Part shown: one piece after another, positions 1 through 7,985 of the stretch
How the letters are laid out: the number at the start of each line of letters is the position of its first letter
Numbering within the stretch: the first letter of the stretch is position 1
Virus record (IMG/VR): IMGVR_UViG_3300039106_000669
Location: 1 to 30,007 of that record
Direction: 5' to 3' (one strand)
Origin: a virus
DNA length: 30,007 nt
Program-made: the position numbers and the translations under genes
The notes under the pieces: generated by a model
The model's database searches: none
Told to the model about the DNA's origin: nothing
What the model saw: only the letters and a program-made list of their open reading frames with translations

Positions 1-999
1 AACCAGAGCGAAAAGAACATTCAGGACTTGTTTTTCCTAGAAAACCGCGACCGCAAGTATGACACCAGCGTGTACCCCATGCGTGGCATCTATCAGGTCA
101 CTGACCAGGACTTTAACTTGAGTCAGTTTGGCCTGTTCCTGAACGCCAACACTCTGTTTATCACATTCCACATCAATGACATGCTGGACAAGATGGGCCG
201 CCGTATCATGGCAGGCGACGTACTAGAGTTGCCCCACTTGAAAGATTATGATCCGCTAGGTGCTGAAGACATGCCAGCGGCTCTCAAACGATACTACGTA
301 GTACAAGAGGCCACTCGAGCCAGTGAGGGCTTCAGTGTCACCTGGTGGCCACATTTGTGGCGTTGTAAATGCACACCTCTAGTAGACAGCCAGGAGTATC
401 AAGACATTCTACAAACACTCAAGGCCACTGACGATCCTGACAGTCAGTCACTAAAGGATTTGTTGAGCACTTACAACAAAAACATTCAGATCACTGATGC
501 ATTAGTAGCACAAGCTGAGTCGGAACTGCCCAAGAGTGGTTACGACACCACTAGCTTGTATGTGGTCCCGCTAAATGAAGATGGCAGTCTGGGTAACCCA
601 CTGGGCCAGAGTATGAACCAGTCAGTTAACGCTGGTAGCGGGGAAGTTGTCAACTTGGACGCTACAACCCCCGACAAATCACAACCAGCATATCTGGGTG
701 GTGATGGTCTGCCACCCAATGGTTGGCCAGCCACTGCTGGTATAGTATTTCCCGACAGCCCTGTTGAGGGTGACTACTGTCTAAGACTGGACTATGTGCC
801 CAATCGTTTGTTCCGATTCAACGGCTCACGTTGGAACAAGGTGGAAGACAGTGTAAGAACAGAAACAGGCATGGGTGCAAACACCACACTACAAGGCAGC
901 TTTGTAAACAACGCAGGCACCTTTACAGATTTCAACGGACAAGAACGCAAGAAATCGCAACCGCTAAGTAAAGCATTGAGACCAGAGGCAGACAATTAA
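1..999 (+). CDS. 14: Neck protein, T4 gp14-like (5' end beyond window)
   Basis: Probable head-completion/neck protein joining the DNA-filled head to the tail. The frame is open from base 1 (nine codons precede the TTG at 28) and no ribosome site is visible, so the true start lies outside the window. The visible part is 332 residues. The segment with RDRKYD, GIYQV, DFNLSQFG and LFITFHINDM, followed by GDVLELPHL, YYVVQ and TWWPHLWR, matches my memory of gp14 of marine T4-like phages, and T4 gp14 has a comparable GDLIYFP segment. The last roughly 100 residues form a Gly/Pro/Asn-rich extension absent from T4 gp14. The stop overlaps the next start (TAATG at 997-1001), indicating translational coupling with gp15, its usual neighbour in T4. 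The family call is from recall, not a search. Confidence 0.75.
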   Translation, partial: NQSEKNIQDLFFLENRDRKYDTSVYPMRGIYQVTDQDFNLSQFGLFLNANTLFITFHINDMLDKMGRRIMAGDVLELPHLKDYDPLGAEDMPAALKRYYVVQEATRASEGFSVTWWPHLWRCKCTPLVDSQEYQDILQTLKATDDPDSQSLKDLLSTYNKNIQITDALVAQAESELPKSGYDTTSLYVVPLNEDGSLGNPLGQSMNQSVNAGSGEVVNLDATTPDKSQPAYLGGDGLPPNGWPATAGIVFPDSPVEGDYCLRLDYVPNRLFRFNGSRWNKVEDSVRTETGMGANTTLQGSFVNNAGTFTDFNGQERKKSQPLSKALRPEADN

Positions 1000-2390
1000 T
1001 GTTACAAGATTTCTTTTACGATGAACAATTAAAACGTTACATACTACAGTTTGTAAAATTGTTCAGTAGTTTTCAAGTACAGTACGGCCAGGATAGAACT
1101 GGCCAACGTACTTTGCTGAGAGTGCCAGTCAAGTATGGCGACACCAGTCGCCAGGCTGCTACTATTATCGCTGGCAACTCTGAGAACGTGATGGCCAGTG
1201 TGCCCATGATCAGTTGCTATATCAGCAACCTACGTTACGACCGCGAGCGTGTGCAGGACCCATCGTTTGTCAGCAACATGAGTATCAGACAGCGTGTGTA
1301 TGATCCAGTAACAGACACTTATGGTACAACACAGGGCAATGCATTCACTGTGGAACGTCTAATGCCAGTTCCACACACTATTGAAATGAAAGTGGACATC
1401 TGGACCAGCAACAGTATGCAAAAGCACCAGCTGATGGAACAAATCCTATGCTGGTTCAACCCTAGTGTGGAATTGCAAAGCACTGACAACTATATTGACT
1501 GGACCAGTTTAACTGTAGTTGAACGAAAAGACATCACCTGGAGCAGTCGAACAGTGCCTGTGGGCACTGATGATGCTATTGATATTGCAACCATTACATT
1601 TGAAATTCCCATTTGGTTAACTACACCAGCCAAGGTCAAGAAGCTGGGTGTTATTCAGAAAATTGTTGCCAATGTGCGTGATGCGTTGGGCAACTTTGAC
1701 ATGGCTAGCATTGAGGGCGGACCATTGTTAGGACAAAAACAAGTGACAGTGCTGGACTATGGTGTGTTACTAATTGGCAATCAACTGCAACTGCTGAAGC
1801 AGGAAGATCTGGTCACTGAAGATAACGACAGTGTTAACGTGGGAGTCAAAGTTGGCACTAGCGATGACTGGCACAAGCTGGTAAACTTATATGGTATACT
1901 GACTGATGGTATTAGTCAGGTGAGGTTGATGCAAGACGACGGTTATACTGAAGTGGTGGGTACTGTGGCATACCATCCCACTGACAGAAACATTTTGTTG
2001 TTTAGTATAGACACCGGAACTAAACCAGCCAACACCATGCCCCCAATTGATGCAATTATCAATCCTTTGCGATCTGGGCCTGGTGCAGGACTACCATTGC
2101 CCACTGAGGGCACTCGTTACTTGTTAACGGATGATATTGGTAGTTTTGATAACGTAGAAGGGCCTGATGCCTGGATCAGTGGTGATGGTAGCAACATTGT
2201 TGCCCATGCCAACGACATCATCCAGTGGAGCAACAACCAATGGGACGTGATATTTGACAGTCAAAACAATGACACACTACATTATGTGAGTAATAAAACT
2301 ACTGGACTCCAATACAAATGGAAAGACGGATTCTGGAGCAAGAGTTATGAAGGTCAATACGAGGGAGGACAGTGGTCTCTAGTTCTTTAA
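999..2390 (+). CDS. 15: Tail sheath stabiliser / tail completion protein, T4 gp15-like
   Basis: Likely gp15, the protein that caps the tail tube and contractile sheath and connects the tail to the neck. The N-terminus (FFYDEQLKRYILQFVKLFSS, then LRVPVKYGD) parallels T4 gp15 (FYNSSFRRYATLMGDLFSNI, IRVPITY). The motif IEMKVDIWTSN and the EQIL-WFNP segment match the ELSIFTRYED and EQILPYFQP region of T4 gp15. At 463 aa it is much longer than T4 gp15 (about 270 aa). The extra C-terminal part is Asp/Gly/Asn/Trp-rich and ends in repeated QW-x-V/W-x2 type segments (NNQWDVIFDS, GGQWSLVL). It starts on the ATG overlapping the gp14 stop and overlaps the following Nudix gene by 19 bases. Function is assigned by family resemblance; the extension has no recognised role. 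Confidence 0.8.
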   Translation: MLQDFFYDEQLKRYILQFVKLFSSFQVQYGQDRTGQRTLLRVPVKYGDTSRQAATIIAGNSENVMASVPMISCYISNLRYDRERVQDPSFVSNMSIRQRVYDPVTDTYGTTQGNAFTVERLMPVPHTIEMKVDIWTSNSMQKHQLMEQILCWFNPSVELQSTDNYIDWTSLTVVERKDITWSSRTVPVGTDDAIDIATITFEIPIWLTTPAKVKKLGVIQKIVANVRDALGNFDMASIEGGPLLGQKQVTVLDYGVLLIGNQLQLLKQEDLVTEDNDSVNVGVKVGTSDDWHKLVNLYGILTDGISQVRLMQDDGYTEVVGTVAYHPTDRNILLFSIDTGTKPANTMPPIDAIINPLRSGPGAGLPLPTEGTRYLLTDDIGSFDNVEGPDAWISGDGSNIVAHANDIIQWSNNQWDVIFDSQNNDTLHYVSNKTTGLQYKWKDGFWSKSYEGQYEGGQWSLVL

Positions 2391-2818
2391 CAAGTGCTGG
2401 TGCATTAGTATATTGCACCAGTACTCAACGATATTTGTTTTTACTACGCAACGGCTCTAAATATGCAGGCATGTGGGGACTGGTGGGTGGTAAACTTCAA
2501 CGCAACGAGTCGGTTATTGACGGTTTGCATCGAGAAATACAGGAAGAGTTGGGACATGTTGAAATGTCTCGTATTATACCGTTAGAAAAGTATGTTAGTG
2601 ATAATGACAAATTTGTCTATCACACATTCCTGGCTATAGTGGAGCAGGAGTTTGTGCCCACACTTAACGAGGAGCATCGTGGCTATTGCTGGTGCTCATT
2701 AAATGACATCCCCAAGCCACAGCATCCTGGTCTCTGGAATACTTTTAATCTGGACAGTGTGGCTGAGAAATTAGCCACCGTGGAAAATACACTCAGCTCA
2801 GTTCAGGCCGTGCTGTAA
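2372..2818 (+). CDS. Nudix hydrolase
   Basis: A 148-aa Nudix-fold pyrophosphohydrolase that would cleave a nucleoside diphosphate linked to another moiety. The Nudix box is complete at residues 40-62 (G, five residues, E46, seven residues, R54-E55-I-Q-E58-E59-L-G), so the metal-binding glutamates are intact. The substrate cannot be read from sequence; a short GWCS-like C-terminal segment with PKPQHPGL loosely recalls sugar-nucleotide or MutT-type members. The start is a GTG inside the gp15 tail, with a GGGAGG run at 2363-2368 only three bases upstream, which is tighter than usual. The next downstream in-frame starts would remove the first beta strand. It continues the gp14-gp15 unit, where T4 carries the terminase genes. 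Its 3' end overlaps the opposing glycosyltransferase gene by 21 bases. Confidence 0.88.
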   Translation: MVSSSLTSAGALVYCTSTQRYLFLLRNGSKYAGMWGLVGGKLQRNESVIDGLHREIQEELGHVEMSRIIPLEKYVSDNDKFVYHTFLAIVEQEFVPTLNEEHRGYCWCSLNDIPKPQHPGLWNTFNLDSVAEKLATVENTLSSVQAVL

Positions 2819-3478
2819 GCAGTACTCAGTAAGAATACGTTCCTTGTGCCATTCGCCGCCTTGTGGCGTGTCGGCAAATTCCTGAAAGCAAGGTGTGCCC
2901 AGGGTATAGTGCAACAGTTTGGCATCAGGGTTAGCACCGTACTCGTCAGGTAACCAGTTCCATTCCTTGGGCAGTTCACCAATGCGTTCATCATCAATCC
3001 AGGTGAATCGATGTAGCTCTGCACCAGTAGCTTGTTCAATAAATGCTGGTGTCAGTTTACGATTGGGGTAACTATTACAGTTCCACAAAATTACACTGGA
3101 CCAGTTTTTGCGTGGATAGTCTTCATTTTTAGCACCCAGGTATTTCACAGGCATACGAGTCTTGTAATCGTGTTTGACCACCATGACATCTTTATCCAAC
3201 TGTCTCATTTCCCACAGCTTGGTAATATCGTCACGCACAATCATGTCACCATCCATAAAGATGGCCCAGCCTTCATACTTCATCAAATGCGGCACTAGGA
3301 AACGACTGTAGATAAAATGGTTACTGCCGTCAGTATGTGTCTCTGTATAATCTTTGAACAAGTTTAGTGCCAGCGGAATAATTTGCACTGGCTGACTTGC
3401 ATGACGAATAATACTGTTTGCACAGGTATGGAATGCGATTGCTTCGCGTGGATCGTAGCCGATAAAAACTGGTATCAT
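2798..3478 (-). CDS. GT8-like glycosyltransferase
   Basis: A 226-aa retaining-type glycosyltransferase candidate with a GT-A fold. The start (IPVFIGYDPRE-AIAFHTCANSI) is typical of GT8-like proteins. A DGD metal/nucleotide-sugar motif (D76-G77-D78, in FMDGDMIV) and a late HYTLGTPCF segment (H190), equivalent to the GT8 HYTG-KPW motif, support the call. No signal peptide or membrane segment is seen, so it should act in the host cytoplasm. Donor and acceptor are unknown. It is the last gene of the leftward enzyme block: its start overlaps the stop of the preceding 2OG oxygenase by four bases (ATGA), so the two are translationally coupled. Possible acceptors are a hydroxylated residue made by that oxygenase, a virion protein, or host surface glycan. 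The C-terminal 21 bases overlap the convergent Nudix gene. Confidence 0.8.
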   Translation of the reverse strand: MIPVFIGYDPREAIAFHTCANSIIRHASQPVQIIPLALNLFKDYTETHTDGSNHFIYSRFLVPHLMKYEGWAIFMDGDMIVRDDITKLWEMRQLDKDVMVVKHDYKTRMPVKYLGAKNEDYPRKNWSSVILWNCNSYPNRKLTPAFIEQATGAELHRFTWIDDERIGELPKEWNWLPDEYGANPDAKLLHYTLGTPCFQEFADTPQGGEWHKERILTEYCLQHGLN

Positions 3479-4206
3479 TTTAACTCCGGCACATAAACAT
3501 CAAACAACAGCAGATTGCGCTCAATGCCCGGCTCTACTGGTTCAACACCATGCCAGCTTTTATCATTCTTAAAGAATGCAAACATACTGTTGGGCAAGTA
3601 AGGCATGGTAGCGGTTCTGTTGAAATCTTTGTACATGTAGTGTGGGCCGCCTGGACAGGTCATGCCTTCACGCTTGGGTGCATACATGCTGGTACCCAAG
3701 TCAGGACGAGTATTGTCTGGAGCAAGATAAAACAACACAGTGATAACTTTACTCTTGCTGTCAGTATGTGGGCCCAACTCGTATCCAGTGTAGTCACGCA
3801 CATACAGACTTTCAAATTTAGTGTTAAAACGAGTGCCCAATCTGCGTTCTACAAAAGTAGAAAACTTGTTTAAGAAAACGTCTCTAAGCTCTGGTGTAAT
3901 CAGTTCAGTAGCGGCTTGCATCCAGGGCTCTCGAATTTCTGCGGGCAATGGGTCAATAGTTTTTTCATTGACTGGCAATACGATACGATTGTCTTCGGGA
4001 TTGTTGTTGGGATCACCGCTTACTACAATCACTCGCCCCATGCTGGTCAGAGTGGCTAGATGTTCTTTTTGTGGCTGATTAGCCACCAGCTGATTGTAGA
4101 AATCCTGTGGCAGTGCATCCTTGATATAGATGTAGGGATAGGGTTCCTCAATCAGCTCAGTGTCTTGAATTTTTTTAGCTAGATAATCAACGGCGGCGGA
4201 ACACAT
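3475..4206 (-). CDS. 2OG-Fe(II) dioxygenase, prolyl-4-hydroxylase-like
   Basis: A 243-aa 2-oxoglutarate/Fe(II)-dependent oxygenase. The facial triad is visible as H147-x-D149 (GPHTDSKSK) and H219 (SWHGVEP), with R230 (ERNLLLF) placed to bind 2-oxoglutarate. The jelly-roll core around them (VITVLFYLAPDN, PNSMFAFFKND) fits 2OG oxygenases of the prolyl hydroxylase type. The reaction would be hydroxylation of an unknown substrate, coupled to decarboxylation of 2-oxoglutarate. Its start overlaps the end of the methyltransferase fusion by 20 bases and its stop overlaps the glycosyltransferase start, so the three genes behave as one translational unit. A hydroxylase directly coupled to a glycosyltransferase suggests hydroxylate-then-glycosylate chemistry, but that is inference. 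Confidence 0.85.
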   Translation of the reverse strand: MCSAAVDYLAKKIQDTELIEEPYPYIYIKDALPQDFYNQLVANQPQKEHLATLTSMGRVIVVSGDPNNNPEDNRIVLPVNEKTIDPLPAEIREPWMQAATELITPELRDVFLNKFSTFVERRLGTRFNTKFESLYVRDYTGYELGPHTDSKSKVITVLFYLAPDNTRPDLGTSMYAPKREGMTCPGGPHYMYKDFNRTATMPYLPNSMFAFFKNDKSWHGVEPVEPGIERNLLLFDVYVPELK

Positions 4207-6316
4207 ACTCTGCTACTCCTTTAAATGCGCCAGCTTTGCGTTCTGCTTCCTGGACTTGTTGTTTGTCATATGTGAACCCTAGACGTTCTAGAGTTGCCAC
4301 CATGTTCATATGCTCGGACAAGTTCTGATTGGTTTCAATCAGCAGGCTCTGCACATTAGGCAATATTAAATCGCCTCCTTGTATAATCAGATGTTCAATA
4401 CCGTCCACATCCAGTTTGATGTGATGCGGTGCTGGCACACCCAGTTCTAGAATGTCGTTCAGCGTGATTGTATATGCGCCCTGCTTGTATGCAGTCTTGG
4501 CTGGATTTAGATTGTGATCTGTTTCCTGCCCCACTGTATGGCAACTGCCGCCAGCTATAAACTGGCTCAGGTTCAATTTACTAAATCCACGAGTGTTGCT
4601 CATGGCCAATGGGTATGCTGTCACATATTTGTCCACATTGTTCAGCTTGATGTTCTGATTGAGGATGGCATAGTTCTGACTCTCAGGCTCAAATGCAAAC
4701 ACCCGCACACGCTTGGTTACTGCGGCAAAAATGGTATACATGCCCACGTTGGCACCAATGTCAATCATGACCTCACCTGGTTTCATGCTGTTTAACCACT
4801 CGATAGTAATGGGCTCTTTGGTAAAGATAGTTTTAACACGGGCTGATGTCACATCGTTGGGAGTGGCATACAGGATGTTAACACCGCGATGTTTGACTGC
4901 TTGTACTTCTTGACGTTCAGGCATTGGCGCAGTAGTTTGTGCCGCTGGTTCAGGCGCAGGCGCTGGTTTGGCTTTTTTAACAGTACGTGGCGCCACCACA
5001 ATATGAAGTTCAGCACCGCTAACAATGGTTTTGGCCACGTTAAAATACTTGCTGAGAAATTTAGTCCACCACTCTTCACCTTCCTGTATCAGGTGAGCGT
5101 TGCGACCGTCTGGCAGGAACTTTTGTGCTGGCCCAGTGTGTACTACAAAGTACCCGATCTCTTTAGTAACTCGTGCTAGATCAAACAACACGTTGGGCAA
5201 CAGGTCGGGTTCAATATGTTCCAGTACATCTGTACATACAACTAGGTCTGCTGGGCGAGCGGCGTCATCCTTGCCTGGTACTGCTGGGTCGTATTCCCAT
5301 ATGGGATATGGCATCTTCTTGGCTAAAGTGCCCTTACCACAGCCATAATCCAGCACAGAAGTAGTGTTTATGCTCTTGGCTAGTTTAACCACCATGTCCA
5401 CACGCTTTTCACCGCTAGTACCGTAAGAAAGGTTTTCTTCATGCAACTTGCGATTCATCTCAGCATATTCTTTGCTGATCACTGGCTCGGACTTGTAGGC
5501 AATTTTCTTGACGTCTCGATCTTTATATGCTTCTTCCAGCTTGGTCTTGGCCATGTGCTGTACTAGACCGTCACCATACAGTGTCACAGTCAGGTCATGT
5601 ATCTCATGCACTTCGTGGAAAAACTGACGAGCATATTCAATCATGGCGTCAGTGGCACGGAATGTTCTGCCGTTAAATGGTACCTGACGGAATGTTTTGG
5701 GTGTCTTGGGGTGTTTGGTGGCGTGTGTGGTACCGTCTTCTAGTACGCTACAGTCCATACCAAAAATGTGTTGGTTCTTGAAACCCAGGAAACGGGCCAC
5801 CACCATGGCTCTCAGTCCGACGTTGCTACCACCGGTGAGAATCCATTCACCACGTGGGTAGTGATTGGGAATGTCGTTCTTGTTGGTGTTGCTGCCATAT
5901 ACGTGCCACAGTTTTACATTGTGGCCCTCCAGCAGATCAAACACTTTGGGATGGCAACAACTGGCCATCATGTATTCCACATCCTTGTGTGGGGTGCCAA
6001 TTAGATCAGCTTTGTGTGCTTGCGGATCAGCGTCCACGTGCCAGGTGGGAATGATACCACGATCAATTAAAAACTGGTGGGCGCCAGCACAGCTGATGAT
6101 ATACTTGAACTTTTTAATTTCTTCCCAGGTGTCATTTAAACTGGGACCAAAGGCCACAATAGCAACAGGTTCGTCAGTGTCTTCGCCAGGTTGAATACGC
6201 CCAGGGATACGTGCAATGGCTGCTCGCATCTGGGCGTCTCGTAGTTCAGGGCTGATAACGTAATGAACTTTGGGTTTTTCGTTTTCGATGTCGAATACTT
6301 TTTCGGTTTTGGCCAT
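4187..6316 (-). CDS. Three-domain fusion: DUF115/MAF-like - class I methyltransferase - FkbM methyltransferase
   Basis: A 709-aa multidomain enzyme. Residues about 48-255 resemble the DUF115/MAF/MptE-like family (GPSL at 57-60, GGSNVGLRA at 162-170, FGMDCS at 185-190), known in flagellin glycosylation and pterin phosphorylation. Residues about 300-443 form a class I SAM methyltransferase (VLDYGCGKG at 321-329, DVLEH at 363-367). A low-complexity Ala/Pro/Lys linker spans about 446-475. Residues about 478-709 are an FkbM methyltransferase (MIDIGANVGMYT at 517-528, FEPE at 542-545, KLDVDG at 634-639). All motifs look intact and no frameshift is seen. FkbM enzymes commonly O-methylate sugars or polyketides, and together with DUF115 this points to glycan tailoring. 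It begins 58 bases after the halogenase stop, behind a possible promoter, and overlaps the next 2OG gene by 20 bases. The actual substrate is unknown. Confidence 0.85.
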   Translation of the reverse strand: MAKTEKVFDIENEKPKVHYVISPELRDAQMRAAIARIPGRIQPGEDTDEPVAIVAFGPSLNDTWEEIKKFKYIISCAGAHQFLIDRGIIPTWHVDADPQAHKADLIGTPHKDVEYMMASCCHPKVFDLLEGHNVKLWHVYGSNTNKNDIPNHYPRGEWILTGGSNVGLRAMVVARFLGFKNQHIFGMDCSVLEDGTTHATKHPKTPKTFRQVPFNGRTFRATDAMIEYARQFFHEVHEIHDLTVTLYGDGLVQHMAKTKLEEAYKDRDVKKIAYKSEPVISKEYAEMNRKLHEENLSYGTSGEKRVDMVVKLAKSINTTSVLDYGCGKGTLAKKMPYPIWEYDPAVPGKDDAARPADLVVCTDVLEHIEPDLLPNVLFDLARVTKEIGYFVVHTGPAQKFLPDGRNAHLIQEGEEWWTKFLSKYFNVAKTIVSGAELHIVVAPRTVKKAKPAPAPEPAAQTTAPMPERQEVQAVKHRGVNILYATPNDVTSARVKTIFTKEPITIEWLNSMKPGEVMIDIGANVGMYTIFAAVTKRVRVFAFEPESQNYAILNQNIKLNNVDKYVTAYPLAMSNTRGFSKLNLSQFIAGGSCHTVGQETDHNLNPAKTAYKQGAYTITLNDILELGVPAPHHIKLDVDGIEHLIIQGGDLILPNVQSLLIETNQNLSEHMNMVATLERLGFTYDKQQVQEAERKAGAFKGVAEYVFRRR

Positions 6317-6340
6317 ATTTGTAGATACTCTAATAGGGTA

Positions 6341-6370
6341 ATTATAACAGAGTATTTACCACACAATCAA
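6341..6370 (-). promoter_or_regulatory. Possible sigma70-type promoter with flanking inverted repeat
   Basis: In the 58-base gap between the halogenase stop and the fusion methyltransferase start, the - strand carries TTGATT (6370-6365), an 18-base spacer and TATAAT (6346-6341). The -10 box sits between two perfect 7-base inverted arms (ATACTCT at 6355-6349 and AGAGTAT at 6331-6325 on the - strand). These could form a hairpin in RNA or an operator in DNA. A GTAAATA late-promoter-like heptamer (6359-6353) overlaps. This is the only good -35/-10 pair noticed in the enzyme block. Confidence 0.4.
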
Positions 6371-6374
6371 GCAT

Positions 6375-7985
6375 CTAATAAGTTTTATGAATATGTTCCT
6401 TCAAAAACTCATAATGAGTGGGCATCTGGTCAATACGGGCCATTACCTCAGCACGATGTGTTAGCCAGGTCTGATATGTTGCTTCTTCATATCCTGGTTG
6501 CTCAAAGAATTGGTTGTCAAGAAAGTCTTTATGGATAGCATCCATGGGATTGTATCCCATTCCGGCTGCAATATAAATGATACCACTCATCGATGCAGAA
6601 TAGCTACGTGTTCTGTGACTGCGTTCTGCAAGTTCTATATAGGAGTTGTACATGCTGGGTAACATGTCGCGCATTTCTGGACTGTATGTGATCCCGCCTG
6701 ACACTTCTTTCCAGTATGGTGTATCATTTCGCATACTTAACGCATAGTGTTGACTGATAAAATTCTTGAATCCCAAAATCTGTTCTTGGAATGCATGGTT
6801 AAACAGGTCCACGTCAAATTGGGTAACGACACCGTTTCGCATGGTCAATGCTGCCACCAATTTGGTAATACCTTCGTGAGTCAACATCAGACCAGTGGAT
6901 TCCAATGGTTCAATAAATCCATTTGACAGCCCAATACCCACTACGTTCTTTTCCCAGGCCCATTTGTGGACTCCATGCTTGATTTTAATATGGCGAAACT
7001 CAGCTGCATCAGCACGTTCAGCATCAGGGAATATCATTCGGTTGCTTTTTAAATGTTTTCTAAAATGTGCTTCTGCTTGCTCTTCAGTTGCATGTTTGCT
7101 ACTGTAAACGTAACCAGTGCCAATCCTACTCCACAGTGGAATGTTCCAGACCCAGCCAGCTTCAATTGCAGTACAACTGGTGTAGTTTTCCATTTCCTTG
7201 GGTTTGTCAATGTAGGGAATAACTGTGGCAACAGCTCGGTCATTTAATAGTGTGTCGTGGAAGGATATAAAAGGCACTCCCATTTTTTGTTCCAGCAACA
7301 ACGACCTAAAGCCAGTACAATCAATAAACAAATCTGCTGTCAGAGCGCCGTTACTTTCTGTTAATATTTCCTTGATGCTGCCATCTTCGTTTAGTGTAGC
7401 ATCAGTAACAGTGTCAATAACGTGTGTCATGCCAGACGGTAAGCACAGATGGTCACGCAAGTATATGCCAAACAATGTGGCATCCATATGGTATGCAGTG
7501 TCAGTTTTGAAATTGAAATTTCGCAGTTCATGAGACTCGTTCTTGGTCATTTTATTTGCATCCGTCATCAAAATTGAATCATGATGGAATTCTGCAAAAT
7601 TACTGGGATCAAGAGTGGGATGTTTGGTTTTATACAGGAACCAATCCATCACTTGCCTTGGCTTGTCAGTTAAATCCATATAGCCAAATGGGTAATGAAA
7701 TTTGTGCGGTTGCTCTTTAGGGTTTTCTCTAAAGTCAATAAACTTGATGCTGGTTTTGTAAGTTGCATTACAATGCGGCATCCAGTCCTGATCTTTAAGA
7801 TCCAACAGGTGCATGAACTGATTGATATGCCCAATAGTACTTTCACCAACCCCGATGATTGGAATACTTGGACTTTCAACAAGAGTTAATTTGATATGTG
7901 GTAGGCGTTTTGAGATTGCAGCCGCGGTCATCCAACCTGAGCTACCGCCTCCGACAATTAGTATTGATTTAATATTGTGGTACAT
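6375..7985 (-). CDS. Flavin-dependent tryptophan-halogenase family protein
   Basis: A 536-aa FAD-dependent halogenase, full length for the family. The FAD-binding motif GGGSSG lies at residues 12-17 and is followed by the family's IIGVGEST segment. NATYK carries K77, in the place of the catalytic lysine of PrnA-type enzymes (K79). The signature WVWNIP is at 278-283, and FIEPLESTG (357-365) contains E362, equivalent to the second catalytic residue. IDCTGF (221-226) is also typical. All catalytic elements are present, so it is expected to halogenate using FADH2, oxygen and halide. No flavin reductase is seen in the window. Substrate is unknown; a phage enzyme of this family, VirX1 from a cyanophage, halogenates varied small aromatics in vitro. 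Its start overlaps the preceding 2OG gene by 17 bases, suggesting joint expression. No convincing ribosome site was seen. Confidence 0.93.
   Translation of the reverse strand: MYHNIKSILIVGGGSSGWMTAAAISKRLPHIKLTLVESPSIPIIGVGESTIGHINQFMHLLDLKDQDWMPHCNATYKTSIKFIDFRENPKEQPHKFHYPFGYMDLTDKPRQVMDWFLYKTKHPTLDPSNFAEFHHDSILMTDANKMTKNESHELRNFNFKTDTAYHMDATLFGIYLRDHLCLPSGMTHVIDTVTDATLNEDGSIKEILTESNGALTADLFIDCTGFRSLLLEQKMGVPFISFHDTLLNDRAVATVIPYIDKPKEMENYTSCTAIEAGWVWNIPLWSRIGTGYVYSSKHATEEQAEAHFRKHLKSNRMIFPDAERADAAEFRHIKIKHGVHKWAWEKNVVGIGLSNGFIEPLESTGLMLTHEGITKLVAALTMRNGVVTQFDVDLFNHAFQEQILGFKNFISQHYALSMRNDTPYWKEVSGGITYSPEMRDMLPSMYNSYIELAERSHRTRSYSASMSGIIYIAAGMGYNPMDAIHKDFLDNQFFEQPGYEEATYQTWLTHRAEVMARIDQMPTHYEFLKEHIHKTY

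Noticed and set aside
2803-3873. Alternative frames overlapping the glycosyltransferase and 2OG genes (for example 2803-3039 on -, and 3032-3298 and 3550-3873 on +)
   Set aside because: No recognisable motifs or ribosome sites, and each lies wholly within a well-supported enzyme gene.
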